This document shows positions 1 to 10,735 of a stretch of 64,000 nt of DNA, piece by piece. Source of the DNA: Neurospora tetraspora (Eukaryota; Ascomycota; Sordariomycetes; Sordariales; Sordariaceae). The stretch covers positions 930,001-994,000 of the forward strand of contig NW_026944388.1 in the NCBI RefSeq assembly GCF_033439725.1, written 5' to 3'. Positions within the stretch are counted from its first letter, which is position 1, and every line of letters begins with the position of its first letter. The notes under the pieces were generated by a model that saw nothing but the letters and a program-made list of their open reading frames with translations, ran no database searches and had not been told where the DNA came from. The position numbers and the translations under genes were made by a program.

Positions 1-1
1 T

Positions 2-1519
2 TACCAGGACAGAGAAAGAAACGTCTCCAATGCTGCTAGGGATCTGGAGCGGCCAGCGCCTATGGAAACTCCCAGGGCCATGCCTCGCCGTACACAAGCG
101 CTCCGTCAGTTCGGTGGGCTGAGACCGCCCAGCGAGCTGATCGCCTCGGATCTTACGAGCTACTTCCCAGATCACTCTCGTGAAGCTATCGACAGGACAG
201 CCCGTCTGTCTATGAGACGCTCGGCACGTCTTAGTAGAGTGAACCATCGTCTTAGTGTTGCTAGCACCCTTAGCTTTGCCTCTAGCATACAAGACGCCCC
301 GCCAATCCCTACCATCGCAGACAGCTGGTTGACCGCTTCCAACCAGATTGCAAAGGTACGCCCGCGTGATGTGCTTTCAAGGGCGCCTCACGGATATAGA
401 GACTCCGTGGCTTCGTCCGTACTTGATACGCTACAAGAAGAAGGCTCCCCAACCGAGCCTAATCGGAGATCATTCGTCCCATTTTCGGACAGCGGCTCGG
501 ATACAGCTGCAGTTAGCGTCATTGATCCCGATGGAAACATAGTCAGACACAGTTACTACGACAGCGGCACCACTAACTCGGCCGATTCCGCGGTAATACA
601 GGAAGCGCTTACTGAAGATGGTGAGGATGCTGCTGACAAGGAGCTCCAAACCTTCCTAGCGGGTGACGCTTGGGACGACAATATGTGGATGAAGGGTTCC
701 CTTATCGGTCAGGGTTCATTTGGCTCCGTATACCTCGCCCTACATGCCATCACTGGTGAGCTGCTCGCCGTGAAGCAGGTCGAGGCACCTGCACCTGGTG
801 CAGACAGTAAAAACGATGCCCGCAAGAAGAGCATGATTGATGCGCTCAAGCGCGAGATCACCCTCCTTCGTGACCTTCAACATCCCAATATCGTGCAGTA
901 CCTGGGCTGCAGCTCATCTGCCGAATATCTCAACATTTTCCTCGAATACGTCCCCGGTGGTTCCGTCCAAACCATGCTCAACCAATACGGTGCCCTCCCC
1001 GAATCACTCGTCCGCAGCTTCGTTCGCCAAATCCTCCAGGGTCTCTCTTACCTCCACAACCGTGACATCATCCACCGCGACATCAAGGGCGCCAATATCC
1101 TCGTCGACAACAAGGGTACCATCAAAATCTCCGATTTCGGCATCTCCAAGAAGCTCGAAGCAACCAACATCCTCAATGGCGCCAACAACAACAAGCACCG
1201 CCCCTCGCTTCAAGGGTCTGTCTTCTGGATGGCTCCCGAAGTAGTCAAACAAACAAGCTACACCCGCAAAGCCGACATCTGGTCGCTCGGCTGCCTGGTG
1301 GTCGAGATGATGACGGGCACTCATCCGTTCCCCGACTGCACCCAGCTGCAGGCCATCTTCAAGATTGGCGGCGCCAAGGCCTCGCCGACGATTCCGGATA
1401 ACGCTAGCGAGGAGGCTAAGCAGTTCCTTGCGCAGACGTTTGAGATTGATCATAATAAGCGGCCGAGCGCAGATGAGCTGATGTTGAGCCCCTTCTTGAC
1501 GCCTGTGCCAGGGACATAA
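2..1519 (+). CDS. nrc-1: STE11/NRC-1-type MAPKKK, 3' portion (5' end outside window)
   Basis: Serine/threonine kinase of the STE11 MAPKKK family, which phosphorylates the MAPKK of the mating, filamentation and cell-fusion cascade. The frame is open from base 2 without a stop, so the N-terminus (regulatory domains in this family) lies upstream of the window and the Met at 62 is probably internal. The first ~210 residues seen are a low-complexity Ser/Arg-rich linker. The kinase domain starts near nt 690 with the glycine loop GQGSFGSVY, followed by the ATP-binding Lys in LLAVKQV, the catalytic loop HRDIKGANIL, DFGISKK and the STE-type activation segment GSVFWMAPEV. It ends ten residues before the TAA at 1517. 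This is the usual C-terminal placement for the family. It converges on VPS18. Family assignment is firm; the ortholog name assumes a Neurospora-like host. Confidence 0.9.
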   Translation, partial: YQDRERNVSNAARDLERPAPMETPRAMPRRTQALRQFGGLRPPSELIASDLTSYFPDHSREAIDRTARLSMRRSARLSRVNHRLSVASTLSFASSIQDAPPIPTIADSWLTASNQIAKVRPRDVLSRAPHGYRDSVASSVLDTLQEEGSPTEPNRRSFVPFSDSGSDTAAVSVIDPDGNIVRHSYYDSGTTNSADSAVIQEALTEDGEDAADKELQTFLAGDAWDDNMWMKGSLIGQGSFGSVYLALHAITGELLAVKQVEAPAPGADSKNDARKKSMIDALKREITLLRDLQHPNIVQYLGCSSSAEYLNIFLEYVPGGSVQTMLNQYGALPESLVRSFVRQILQGLSYLHNRDIIHRDIKGANILVDNKGTIKISDFGISKKLEATNILNGANNNKHRPSLQGSVFWMAPEVVKQTSYTRKADIWSLGCLVVEMMTGTHPFPDCTQLQAIFKIGGAKASPTIPDNASEEAKQFLAQTFEIDHNKRPSADELMLSPFLTPVPGT

Positions 1520-2474
1520 TCGCCCAATATTGTGTCATGTGTGAGGAGGACTTAATATGGGCTTGAAATGTAGTGACAAAAGCTTTTGTATGTGCTGCAA
1601 CTTATCTATGAGGTTTGTCTGTCATGTCTGTCATGTCTGTTGTATGCTGGTGTCTGTCGAATGATCTGTCACAAGATCCTTCTTCTTCCTTTCGTTTCCC
1701 AAGTTCTGTTTTGATTACCTTTTTTTGTTCGATGATTGATGTTTTCCAGCGGGCTGGCTGGCGCCGGGCAGGACAGGGCAGGCAAAAAAAATGGCACTAT
1801 TTCCGAGACAAATACCACGACTACTACCGACGGATGGCATCTTGTTTTGTTTGGGACGGGAGACATTTTTGTTTGGCAACCTTCCCTTTTTTCTTCTTCC
1901 TTTTTCTTCTCGAAACTCCCTTCATTTTTCTCATATACAATACCTACCTACTACACACATGGCGGTAGGAAGTGTAAAGAAGGCGGGGAAAGAAGGGGAG
2001 GATATTTTAACGATGTGATAGACGAATCAGAACCGATTTACATGACGATGGGATGGGAGGGCAAGGAGGACACTTATTGGAACTGGGGGGGTTGGATTTG
2101 GTTGAACGGAAAGGGGTCGTGGTATGAGTGGTGAAAGAGGAGGAAGAATGATTCGATAGTGATTGAAGAAACATCAAAGTTAAAGTACATGGTCTGCTGC
2201 CTGACCTGATCAAAGTGTGAAGAGAACCTCATCGTGTGTTTGTTGTGAATTGTCTGTGAAATGCGTGGGTATCTCGTTTCTTTCTTGTCTTCTCGAATGT
2301 GACCTATCTGTCAACTCACCGCGTATTCATTCATTCTTCAGACCAAGAAATATGATGCAAACATCTACTACGCTCCATGCTAATCATCATCAACCTCGCC
2401 AAAATAAAAATAAAAACATACATGCATGCTTGTGATACTCTTAATGTCGCATATCAACTCCATTCATTCATAAC
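1520..2474. other. Convergent 3' region between STE11-type gene and VPS18
   Basis: Holds the 3' untranslated regions of both neighbours. The sequence is T-rich near 1680-1920 and otherwise unremarkable. Small open frames here (up to 132 codons) have no recognisable domains and were not called. Confidence 0.6.
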
Positions 2475-5400
2475 TCATAAAGCCCATTCCTCCTTATCCT
2501 CATTCTCTTTAACAAACGGCTCATCGATCCGCTTGATAGCGTACTCGCTGCAAAGAATACTGTTGTTTTCACCACAAATGTTAGCACATACCATTCATTC
2601 ATTCATCTCAACTTCCTTCTTCTCACCTTCCTTCAACGACACTCGAAAAGAAGAAGAAGAAAAAAAAAAAAAAAAAAAGAGGAAAAAGAAGAAAAAGAAG
2701 AAAAAAAGACTTACCAAGCCTCCCCAACCAACCCATCCAACTCCCCAATCATCTCCTCCCTCTTCCGCCCTTTAACCAACCCCTTAGTAATCTGCACCTG
2801 ACACTCCCTAATCCTCTTGGCCTTCCCCGGCCCCGCCTGTTCAAGAACCCTTTTCCCCAAACAATCCGAATGAAAAGCATGTTGACAAGGAAACACGAAA
2901 AACTGCCTACTCAAAAGCGGCAATCCACACACATAACATTTCTCGCCCGGTTCCACAATCGCGTACCGCTGGTCCAGCGCGGCAATGTCGACTTTGATGT
3001 TGGCCGCGGTCGCCGCGCTCTCGTCCATTTCTCTGCGCAGCGAGTCAATGTTGCGCGAGTACTCTTCCAGCGCAGAGCAGATTTCCTCTTTGAAGTCGTC
3101 GATGACGACGAAATCGGGGAAAAATGGGATGAGGTCCTCGATTTTTAACAAGTCGCAGCGCCGAAGGAAGTCGATGGCGGTTTTGATGCCGTTGGATTGG
3201 GAGATGACTTTTTTGGCGACGGCGAGCCATAATTTTTTGCGCAGGGGCGGGTTGGAGTGGGCGCGCTCGGCGACGATGATGGCTAGGTCTATCTCGTCGT
3301 GGGCTAAGGCGAGTTGGACAGCTTGTAGGTACTGCCCCATGGAGGTGTAGATGTGCGCGCACGAGAGCACGCGGTGGTGCTGGATGCAGAGGCGGAGGGC
3401 GAAGTCCGGGTCGAAGCGCGGCTCGTCGCCTTGCGACTCCAGGTAGGAGAGCAGGGCGGATTCGTCCTTGGACGTGGACGGGTGTGCGGCGTAGATGGAG
3501 ACGAGGGTGTTGTGGACGGCGGAGTCGGAGGATTGGAGCTGGTTGACGACGTAGAGGAGGTAGCGGATCGCTTGGTTTTGGGAGAGAGGGCCCTTGTAGT
3601 TGCGGTCGTATTCGAGGAGGGCCGGGATCAGGTTGCGCGGTTCGAGGTTGGCTTGTCGCATGAGGATGTCGACGAGTTCCGAGGCGACGTGGGTCATGAG
3701 CACGGTGCTGTAGCCGTAAAAGACCTCCGGGTCGGTCTGGCGTTGGAGCACACGGAGGGCTTCGGACCACCGCTCTCGCTGGACCCAGTATGAGAGGACG
3801 AAGTGGTAGTCGTTGATGGCGTCGGCGTAATAAAGGAGCTCCTCTTCGCGGCCATGGCTGCCAATGACAGCGTATACGGTTTTCCGGTCGAGGTCCGATT
3901 TGTGTCTGTTGACAAATTCCTGGTACTCTGCTCGCACAGCATCCAGCTGTTCTCTCGTTTGTGTCGGGTTCAGTGTCTCTGAAAGCTCAGCCCTGGTGAT
4001 AATGGTATCATCGAGGGAGTTGAGTTTGGCCATGAAGATTTCTATCAGCCAGCTTGCAATCATTTGCCTTTGCATGATATAGCTCTTCTTGAAGGTCGAT
4101 AGTTTCCCCAAAAGATACTTGCGAAGCGCATCAGGCTGGTTGTGGTCAATGAAGGCGAGTGCCACTTCCTCGAATGGCTTACTGCTTTTGCCATAGACCC
4201 CGGCAGCCTCGTTAAACTGCCCTTTGCTGAGAAGATAATCGCCCGATGCCATCGCGACCGCGTCTTTCTGTGTTGGAGTATGAGCATGTTTGAGAGCCGC
4301 GTCGAACTTCTTCAGTTTCAGCATGATCTTCCAGATGTCCCTGTCTTCGTCTCTTGGGACAATCTCAAAAATCTCTTGTGTTGTGAAAAGCCAGTATGTG
4401 TTCTTTTGGATATCGACACATAGACCAATGGCCTTTTGTCCTTGGTTGAGGATCACTTGGTCATAGACTATTTCCCCTGTCAACCGATTAGCGGCCACCA
4501 CTCGGTCGCCTATTAAGCTGATGATATGCCAGTGCGTAAGCGCAATGGCGTTGATGTAGTCGTTAGAAGCTGTCATTCTCCGCCCCCCAGATCTTTCTAG
4601 AGTCATCAGCTGCGTCCTGGGCAGGAGCTGAGCCTCATTGAAGACCTTGTTGCCCAACTCCGAGGTGAAAGGGCTGAGCAGGAGTTGTCCATGGTATATT
4701 CCATGTGACGATAACCAGGCAAACACTCTCTCATTCACATCGCCATCATGGGGTCTGCTAGTGTCTTGGGGGGTATCCGGGGAGATAACCAGGTCCGATG
4801 CCGCTGCCGTGGCTGCCGCCGACCGTGGAAGCTCATGAACAACAGGTTGCTCGGCTTGAAACAGCTTCGAGTAGATCGAACCGCTTCCGTCATTGTTGCC
4901 AACTTTGCCCACCAGGTGGAACAGCCTGCTCTGGGTACTGATCACGATGCGTCTGGTGTCAGTCCCGGCGCCGGGTAAGGTGTCCACCCAAAGACCGGTA
5001 ACAGGACCATCCGGTAGTTTGTGCAGGGCCTTCAAGTATTTCTCCTCTTTGCGGTAGAACTCGGTCGAGTGCTCGATGTAGCCTTCGTAAACGTTGCCGT
5101 CGGCTGCGCCGATGAGGATCTCGCGAGTCGAGGCGGTAGGCAACGAGGGGTTCCAAGCAATGCTCTCGATAGAAACTCCTCGTAACCGGGCTAGCGGGCG
5201 GGGATGGCGCGACTGCGAATGCAGGTAGTAATTCTCGCCTTGAGATGTGCAGATGATAAGATGGGAGGCGGTCGGGTCGAGGAACATGCGCCGGATCACG
5301 CCAACTTCGGTCGGCTTCTTGGGAAGGTCGATATCTGTATATGATTTGTTTATTAGCATGACAGAACCATTCCCCGCTGACTCCAGACTTTCATCCTACC

Positions 5401-5616
5401 GTCGATGTCCTCGGGCTTGTTCAGGTCGATGCGCAGAATGCGGCCGTTGGAGAGGGCCAGGATCAGGACATTGTTGGCTGTCTGGGCCGAGACAAAGTCG
5501 GCGGCTATGGAGAATTGAAGCTGGACCTGCTCGACATCGAAGATGGGTAGTAGTTCGTCTGCGAGACCGGGAACATCGCTCGAGGCCACGAAGCCGTTGG
5601 ACGGGTCGAAGGCCAT
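2475..5616 (-). CDS. vps18: VPS18/PEP3, HOPS-CORVET core subunit with C-terminal RING finger
   Basis: Class C vacuolar sorting protein, a core subunit of the HOPS and CORVET tethers on late endosome and vacuole. I read three exons: 5616-5400, 5334-2715 and 2559-2475 (973 aa). The first junction reads DID|DIDLPKKP. The N-terminal half is the Pep3/Vps18 beta-propeller-type region, followed by a clathrin-heavy-chain-like helical repeat. The C-terminus is a RING: C-x2-C in EKCYVCG, the CQHAFHSDC core, and a last pair C-I-L-C. The long open frame stops at 2711, inside a GTAAGT donor, and would lose that last Cys pair. Splicing 2714-2560 restores CILCSEYAIKRIDEPF and an acidic tail ending EEWAL, matching the layout of animal VPS18. 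The intron holds a long pyrimidine tract on the coding strand. The first two exons are certain; the third is a strong inference. Confidence 0.9.
2560..2714 (-). other. Last intron of VPS18 with long polypyrimidine tract
   Basis: GTAAGT donor and AAC-AG acceptor. On the coding strand about 60 nt just after the donor are almost pure T/C (2643-2708), an unusual place for a pyrimidine tract. Removing it joins TG|T to make the third-last RING cysteine. Confidence 0.75.
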
Positions 5617-5895
5617 GATGCGTGTAGTTGTTGGGTTGCCGGCGCCGTTGTTCCTTATCGCCCGATCAGTAGGCTTTCATGGTCGAGTTGCGCCCAGTCC
5701 TCAGCTTGTAGCGATTTTAGACGATAACTTCGATCTTAGATCCGAGATAGCGGATGACGTTTCGATTTGCCGGGAGCGGTACGGAAGTATCTACATGCAC
5801 TGGAACGTGAAGTAGGAATAGAGTAGAGATGACAGAGGTCCGGTAACAGGCAGGAACAGAGGTACCTCTACGTAACCCCGCGCGCCCGTCCGGAA

Positions 5896-5910
5896 TTAAC
5901 CCTAACCCTT
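5896..5910. promoter_or_regulatory. Telo-box-like (CCCTAA)2 upstream of VPS18
   Basis: Two tandem copies of the fungal telomere hexamer, about 280 bp upstream of the VPS18 start. In other eukaryotes such sites bind Myb/TRF-type factors in promoters. Function here is untested. Confidence 0.35.
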
Positions 5911-6502
5911 GAAACATATCAACACTTAGGTGTTGGTCTTTGGAAGCGTTGAGTGAAACTGCCTCCCTTCAGAACTATGTGTCAGAACCACTGCACTCTG
6001 CATCCCGTCCGTCTGAAGGTCCCATCACCAATGCTCAAAAGGCAAAAGAATGTGTACGCAATTCCGGATGTCAGGTGTTTGTAAGACAAGCCTGTCCCGA
6101 ACGGAAGACTTAATTAAACTGGAATCGATGCACTTTATCGAATCCACCTTTTCCTTGGTCCCCGTCACCCATCGAATTTCAAGGCATCGATGTGTTTGCG
6201 CTTGCCGGCGAAGTGCTTGATCGTGCATTGAGCGACCCGGCCCCGTCGGGTACGGAGGCTCGGGAGGCAGACGGGAAGAGATGACGGTGCCAAGCCCCGG
6301 CCCCCGGGTTGCTCCCTCCGGACGAACAGCGCACGGACTTGACGGTACCCGATGGCCGACTTCCGGGATACAGATCCAGAGGCAGGGCAAGGTACCGTAG
6401 TTCGTATCGAATTCATCATGGCGGACATTTCGCTGTCGAGCTGTGCCGTCTCGGCGCACCGGCCATCGGGAGTCCTCCCGGCTGGGTTCCCTGTCTGCCT
6501 GT

Positions 6503-6520
6503 CCGTTACCGTTACCGTTA
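6503..6520. repeat. CCGTTA x3 short tandem repeat
   Basis: Three perfect hexamers followed by a one-base variant CCGTCA at 6521-6526. Confidence 0.8.
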
Positions 6521-7958
6521 CCGTCACGATCTCACTTGTATGGTCTCACGGGCTCACTGCCTTGCATCGGTTGGAGTCCTCTTTCGGTACACCTGAGGCC
6601 TCTCAAGCTCAACAACCCCCATTCCCTTTCTTGTTTCTTTGTTTCCTTCTGTTGCCGCTTGCGCGAATAAAACAACAACAACAAAAAAAAGATGTATCCT
6701 AAACCGTGGTCGGCGCAGCCATCATCCACCGCACCCATCCATCATATTTTCATAATCCGCTGAGTGTTGAACCTTTTGATGTCCAACCACAACAGGGCAG
6801 TGATATTGCGGGGATTGTTTCCATCCAGGCTCCCAGGTCAGGTCAGTTCGGTCATGGACCTCTCTCCCCGGGCGTCCTCGCAGCATGAGCGGATAGTAGC
6901 ACGCAATGCTCCACGGTTCCCACCACCCCGAAACACGCCAAAATCCGCATGAACACAAATAAAAAACGGCAATCCACTAGACATACATACCAAAATCCTA
7001 ATCCCAACAATGTCTCGCAATTCCGCTGAGGAGTCAGTCAGATGTCGATGGGCCCTTCTTTTCTTCTGAACTTTCCGGGAACTTTCCGCTTTGTGCAGTG
7101 ATTCTGGAGCAAAAGATGGAAAAGAAGGAACCAGTGGAACCTTGATGCCGTGGTGTTTTGACCAATCAGAAGTCATCTTCATCATCGCGATCAGATGCAA
7201 GTGATATGGTGACATGCTAGCAGCAGGAGCGGACGACGATACGAGGGCAGTGCTGGAAGGAATAAATGGAATGGAAGGCGATCATCACTCAGCAATACGG
7301 CGGGAGGTTTTGTTCAGGGTTCAAGACAGCCCCCGTACCTGGATTACAATGTCATTGTTGTTCACGTTCAACCAGAATTCAAAGAGGCTCAGAATGAAAG
7401 TTTTGTTTCAAAGTTTTGCATTCAACTGTCATCGTCATAATGCTTGATGATCAATACTAGCAATTAGAATATAGTAAATACAAGATAGGATATGAGTATT
7501 CTACCACGTTTCTTTCGCACGCTGTCATATGCTAGTAGAAAGAATATCCGCATTCCCCAAAAAACCAAATACAAACAAAGAGACTCATGGCCCGGTAGAG
7601 GTATATGGTATAACGAGATCGTCTTTATTTCGAGATAGTGTAAACCAAAACAGACATAAAGATAATGCTCGCTATGGTATATAGTATATATATAAAATGG
7701 TGCTTCCTCTCTCGTCCCGGAATGACCAGCGCCCCCTCTCAAAAAGGATATACATGAAAAGACTTGATCCATGTCATGAAAATATTGATATGTTGCGGTT
7801 GCGCCCCATGAAATGGTACAGCCATCCAGGCCTTCTCCTTCTCCTTAAAACCCAAGGATATCAAAGATACAAAAGAAACTGCTGATTCTGCGTCGTCCGA
7901 AGGTCGATTCCGAACCACACATTGTTGAACTCCTGTTCCTCGTCACTTAAAAGTGAAT

Positions 7959-8711
7959 TTAAGCGAGGAAAACGGTGAGGAGACCGGCAGCAGCGGCGAG
8001 GAGGGCAGAGCCAGCCATGGCACCGGCACCGGCGGTGACGGGAGCGGAGGGGCTGGGAGAGCCGGTGGTGGGGACGGTGCCGTTGCCACCAGCGGGAGGG
8101 GCGAAGCCGCCGGAGGGGCTGGCAGGGGGGCTGACGGGGGGAACGCCCATGGAGGGAACGCCAGCGGAGGCGGTGGGGCAGGGCACGTCGACGGTCTCGT
8201 AGATCACGGTGGGGATGACGGTGGTGATCTGGGTGGAGATGGTCTTGACGGAGTGGCCGCAGTCACCGGCAACGGGAGCAGCGGTGCTCAGGGTGGTGGG
8301 AGGCATGCCAGTGACAGCAGCGGGCTGGGACTGGACGGGAGCCACGGTGGTGCCGTTGGAGAAGGCACCGGTGGAGCTGGCACCAACGGCGCCGGCGGCG
8401 GAGGTCTCAGTCACAGGGCAGACGGTGGTCGCAACAGGGACAGTCTCGGTGACGACCTGGGTGGAGTGGGCCGGGCAGTCGGGCTGCGAGGGAGGGCACT
8501 GGGTGATAGTGCGGACCGTGGTGCTGTAGATGGTGGAGGTGGTGACGGGGTAGACCGACGAGGTGACAACGGTGCTGCGAGCAGGGCAGTTGGTCACCGT
8601 GGGGGCGCACGAGGTGATGGTGACATAGTCGGTCGAGTAGACGGTGGACTGGGCAGCCTCCTCAGCGAGGGCGGCACCGGCCATGACAAGAGCAGCAGCG
8701 GAGAAACGCAT
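7959..8711 (-). CDS. GPI-anchored Thr/Ser-rich cell-surface protein
   Basis: A 250-aa secreted protein, probably covalently linked to wall or membrane. A signal peptide (MRFSAAALVMAGAALA) is followed by Thr/Ser/Val-rich sequence with little predicted fold. A duplicated cysteine module is visible: TITSC..NCPAxST at residues 31-47 and TITQC..DCPAHST at 68-84, with equal Cys spacing (7) and a 37-residue period. A Pro/Gly-rich spacer leads to a small-residue omega region (TAGAGAMAG) and a hydrophobic C-terminal tail ending LLTVFLA, the classical GPI signal. The ATG at 8711 follows a C-rich leader. A long open frame on the opposite strand (7953-8738) is its GC-driven shadow. It resembles the many small fungal anchored wall proteins, but no specific family member is claimed. 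Confidence 0.85.
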   Translation of the reverse strand: MRFSAAALVMAGAALAEEAAQSTVYSTDYVTITSCAPTVTNCPARSTVVTSSVYPVTTSTIYSTTVRTITQCPPSQPDCPAHSTQVVTETVPVATTVCPVTETSAAGAVGASSTGAFSNGTTVAPVQSQPAAVTGMPPTTLSTAAPVAGDCGHSVKTISTQITTVIPTVIYETVDVPCPTASAGVPSMGVPPVSPPASPSGGFAPPAGGNGTVPTTGSPSPSAPVTAGAGAMAGSALLAAAAGLLTVFLA

Positions 8712-10302
8712 TTTGTCGGTTGGGGGGGGGTTGTTTAAAAGGGGTGGGTTCTAGAAGAACGGTGTAGTTGGTCTTTGAAGAAAGAGAGTTATTAAAGCAA
8801 TGTGCTTGAGCGTTGGTAAAGAGTGGACGACCGAAGTCAAAGTTGAGTGTAAAGCTAGAAGTTGGCTTGTTGGCTGGGGAAGAAGGAAGAGAAAGGAGAT
8901 GGATAGGTCGAGGACTCGCAAGTGTTAAATATCCAATGCCCAGGCTCTCCAGGCCCTTGCCGTCCAGTTCGCGGGTTGACCCCAGCAGTTCTTAGTTGGG
9001 CCCCTGGCGCCCACATTTCGCCCACATTGCAGAGCGGGAAATTAACGTTGCCATGATGGACACTAGTTCCAGGGGTTCGGTGGAGGAGAGTCGTCCCCTG
9101 TCCTGTCCTCGAGAGCATCACGCTCACCTCCACGCCGTGCTAGCACTGGCTAGCCCGGGCGTGTAGAAAACACTGGTCCAATGGCCGCCCACGTTGTGGT
9201 TTCCCATCATGCGTGGCGCAAATCGCCGTACCAATTCGGGCAGGCCAGCAACAGGGGTTTACAATGTTCACCACTTGTTTCACCCGCTGAAGAGACGCTT
9301 GCTGGCATCCATGGCCGTAGCAAGCGCAACGCTCATCCGTGATTTGGCAGCCCTCCGAGCGTTCTCATGTACGCATTAGGGGATGACCATTCTGCGATTC
9401 ATTCATCCATGCCTCCTCTTGGCAGAGCGACACGGCTGACGGGTAACGGTAGAGCGGCTTATGCTGTCGGCGTGTTGACGGCGTCATCTCTCTTCCTCTC
9501 ATTACGGTGCTTCCTGCAAATGGTCAGTGATCAATTTAGCAAGAATGTTCGCCAATGTTTGCCTGTCCGCTTTGTCTTTCGCAGAGCGCCTCTGGGGAAG
9601 TCCTGGGAGGCCAATTTCGGCTGCTGAAAGGTGTGTGTGGTTCCCTCGGTTCCTCACATCAGTCGCCATTACTATTGCTCTGAGACACACAGAAGGACAT
9701 CCAGGTTGAAGATTGCCCGTAACAGCGTTGGTGTCGACACTGTCGATAACCTAGACAAGAAAGGGAAGGTAGCGAAGAGAGTGCTAAAGGTTAGGGCGAC
9801 GTGGGTGAGAGATGGCGGTCAATGAGAGGGGGAAATTCATGATGGGGACCAGACAGGCATTGTCCCCGGAGATTGAAGCCCTGTGAAGAGCAATTCCGGC
9901 ATATCAAAATCCACCTCCCACTTCCCGCTTGTTTGGTCCTCTAGCCATGGTGTAGTGTAGATACTAACTTTCATGGTCATCGTCATCGCCAACTCCATCT
10001 CCGGTAGCCGTTGCCCGGCTGTGGTCTGCACGTTGACTTGACCAAAGGCTTGCTTCTGACAGAGGACCGACGGATCCAAGTGGTGCCCGTGGAAGTCAAG
10101 ATGAAGAGGCCGGGGGGTTCTGAAGGGATTCCGAATTTTGATTGAGAACAGCAAAGGTGTGCTAGGAAGTGTGCTGCACCGAAAGCCGAGGGTGTGGAGG
10201 TGAGATGGCGCTTGGCGCTTGGCGCTTTGATGGGGCCAATGGGGTCCAAAGATGATGGGTCCATGGTACCCCACTATATGCAGGTACCGTCCAAATCTAA
10301 CA
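8712..10302. other. Intergenic left of the transposon
   Basis: Normal-GC sequence with the promoter of the GPI-protein gene at the left and a GGCGCTT x3 tandem at 10207-10227. A 145-codon frame at 9837-10274 (minus) was examined and not called: no domain, no signal, no homologous feel. Confidence 0.5.
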
Positions 10303-10311
10303 GGCGCGGTT
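10303..10311. repeat. Target-site duplication, left copy (GGCGCGGTT)
   Basis: Nine bases identical to 19186-19194, lying immediately outside the left terminal inverted repeat. Both copies are intact and GC-rich although the adjacent 8.9 kb is heavily AT-biased. Confidence 0.88.
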
Positions 10312-10354
10312 GAGTGGTCAGATGATACGACCCTATACCCAAAGCTTCCTAACC
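10312..10354 (+). repeat. Left terminal inverted repeat
   Basis: Starts GAGTGGTCAGATGATACGAC and ends AAAGCTTCCTAACC. Pairs with 19143-19185 in inverse orientation at 33 of 43 positions. Confidence 0.88.
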
Positions 10355-10481
10355 CTATAGTCCGTACATTTATATATAAAATTGGTCCAGCCTATAAAAG
10401 AAAAAGATTAATACAATTATAACAATACGTATTCATACGGAGTTAATTCAATATATTAAATTAATAATAATAGTTCGAATA

Positions 10482-10735
10482 AAGTCTGATAATATATTTA
10501 TAATATATTTGGAATATATTATAAATTGTAGACGAGGAAGTTAGGCTTTGTAGGTTTATCCGGGTTGTATATATAAAAGTCCCCCCGTAGAGAAATAATT
10601 TTATTCGCTTGCTTAAAATTCCCCCGTAGAGAAATATAAAATCTAATAATATATTTATAATATATTTAAAATATATTTTAAATTATAAATAAGGAAGGAA
10701 TAAACTTTATAAATTTATCCGGATAGAGGCGGAAT
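10482..10735. repeat. Diverged tandem duplication, period 157 bp
   Basis: AAGTCTGATAATATATTTAT at 10482 recurs as AAATCTAATAATATATTTAT at 10639. The similarity runs about 95 bp to a shared TTTATCCGG. Differences are almost all G-to-A or C-to-T. The subterminal module lies between the two units. Confidence 0.75.
10583..10636 (+). repeat. Left subterminal module (two CCCCGTAGAGAAATA copies)
   Basis: Two direct copies of CCCCGTAGAGAAATA 38-39 bp apart around a core ATTCGCTTGCTT. The same module occurs inverted at 19016-19066, so it is a second conserved block inside the termini. Such subterminal repeats are transposase-binding sites in several DNA-transposon superfamilies. Confidence 0.8.

Larger units (their letters stand above)
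5617..7958. other. Intergenic: VPS18 promoter side and 3' side of GPI-protein gene
   Basis: No gene recognised in 2.3 kb. It contains a telomere-like TTAACCCTAACCCTT at 5896-5910 and three CCGTTA hexamers at 6503-6520. The longest frames (144 codons at 6025-6459, minus) show no domain. The right end, near 7450-7950, is AT-richer and probably the 3' flank of the GPI-protein gene. Confidence 0.6.

Noticed and set aside
7953-8738. 261-codon Gly-rich plus-strand frame
   Set aside because: Antisense shadow of the GPI-protein gene; the minus strand has signal peptide and GPI signal.
9837-10274. 145-codon minus-strand frame next to the transposon
   Set aside because: No recognisable domain, signal or splice pattern; length is within chance for this GC content.
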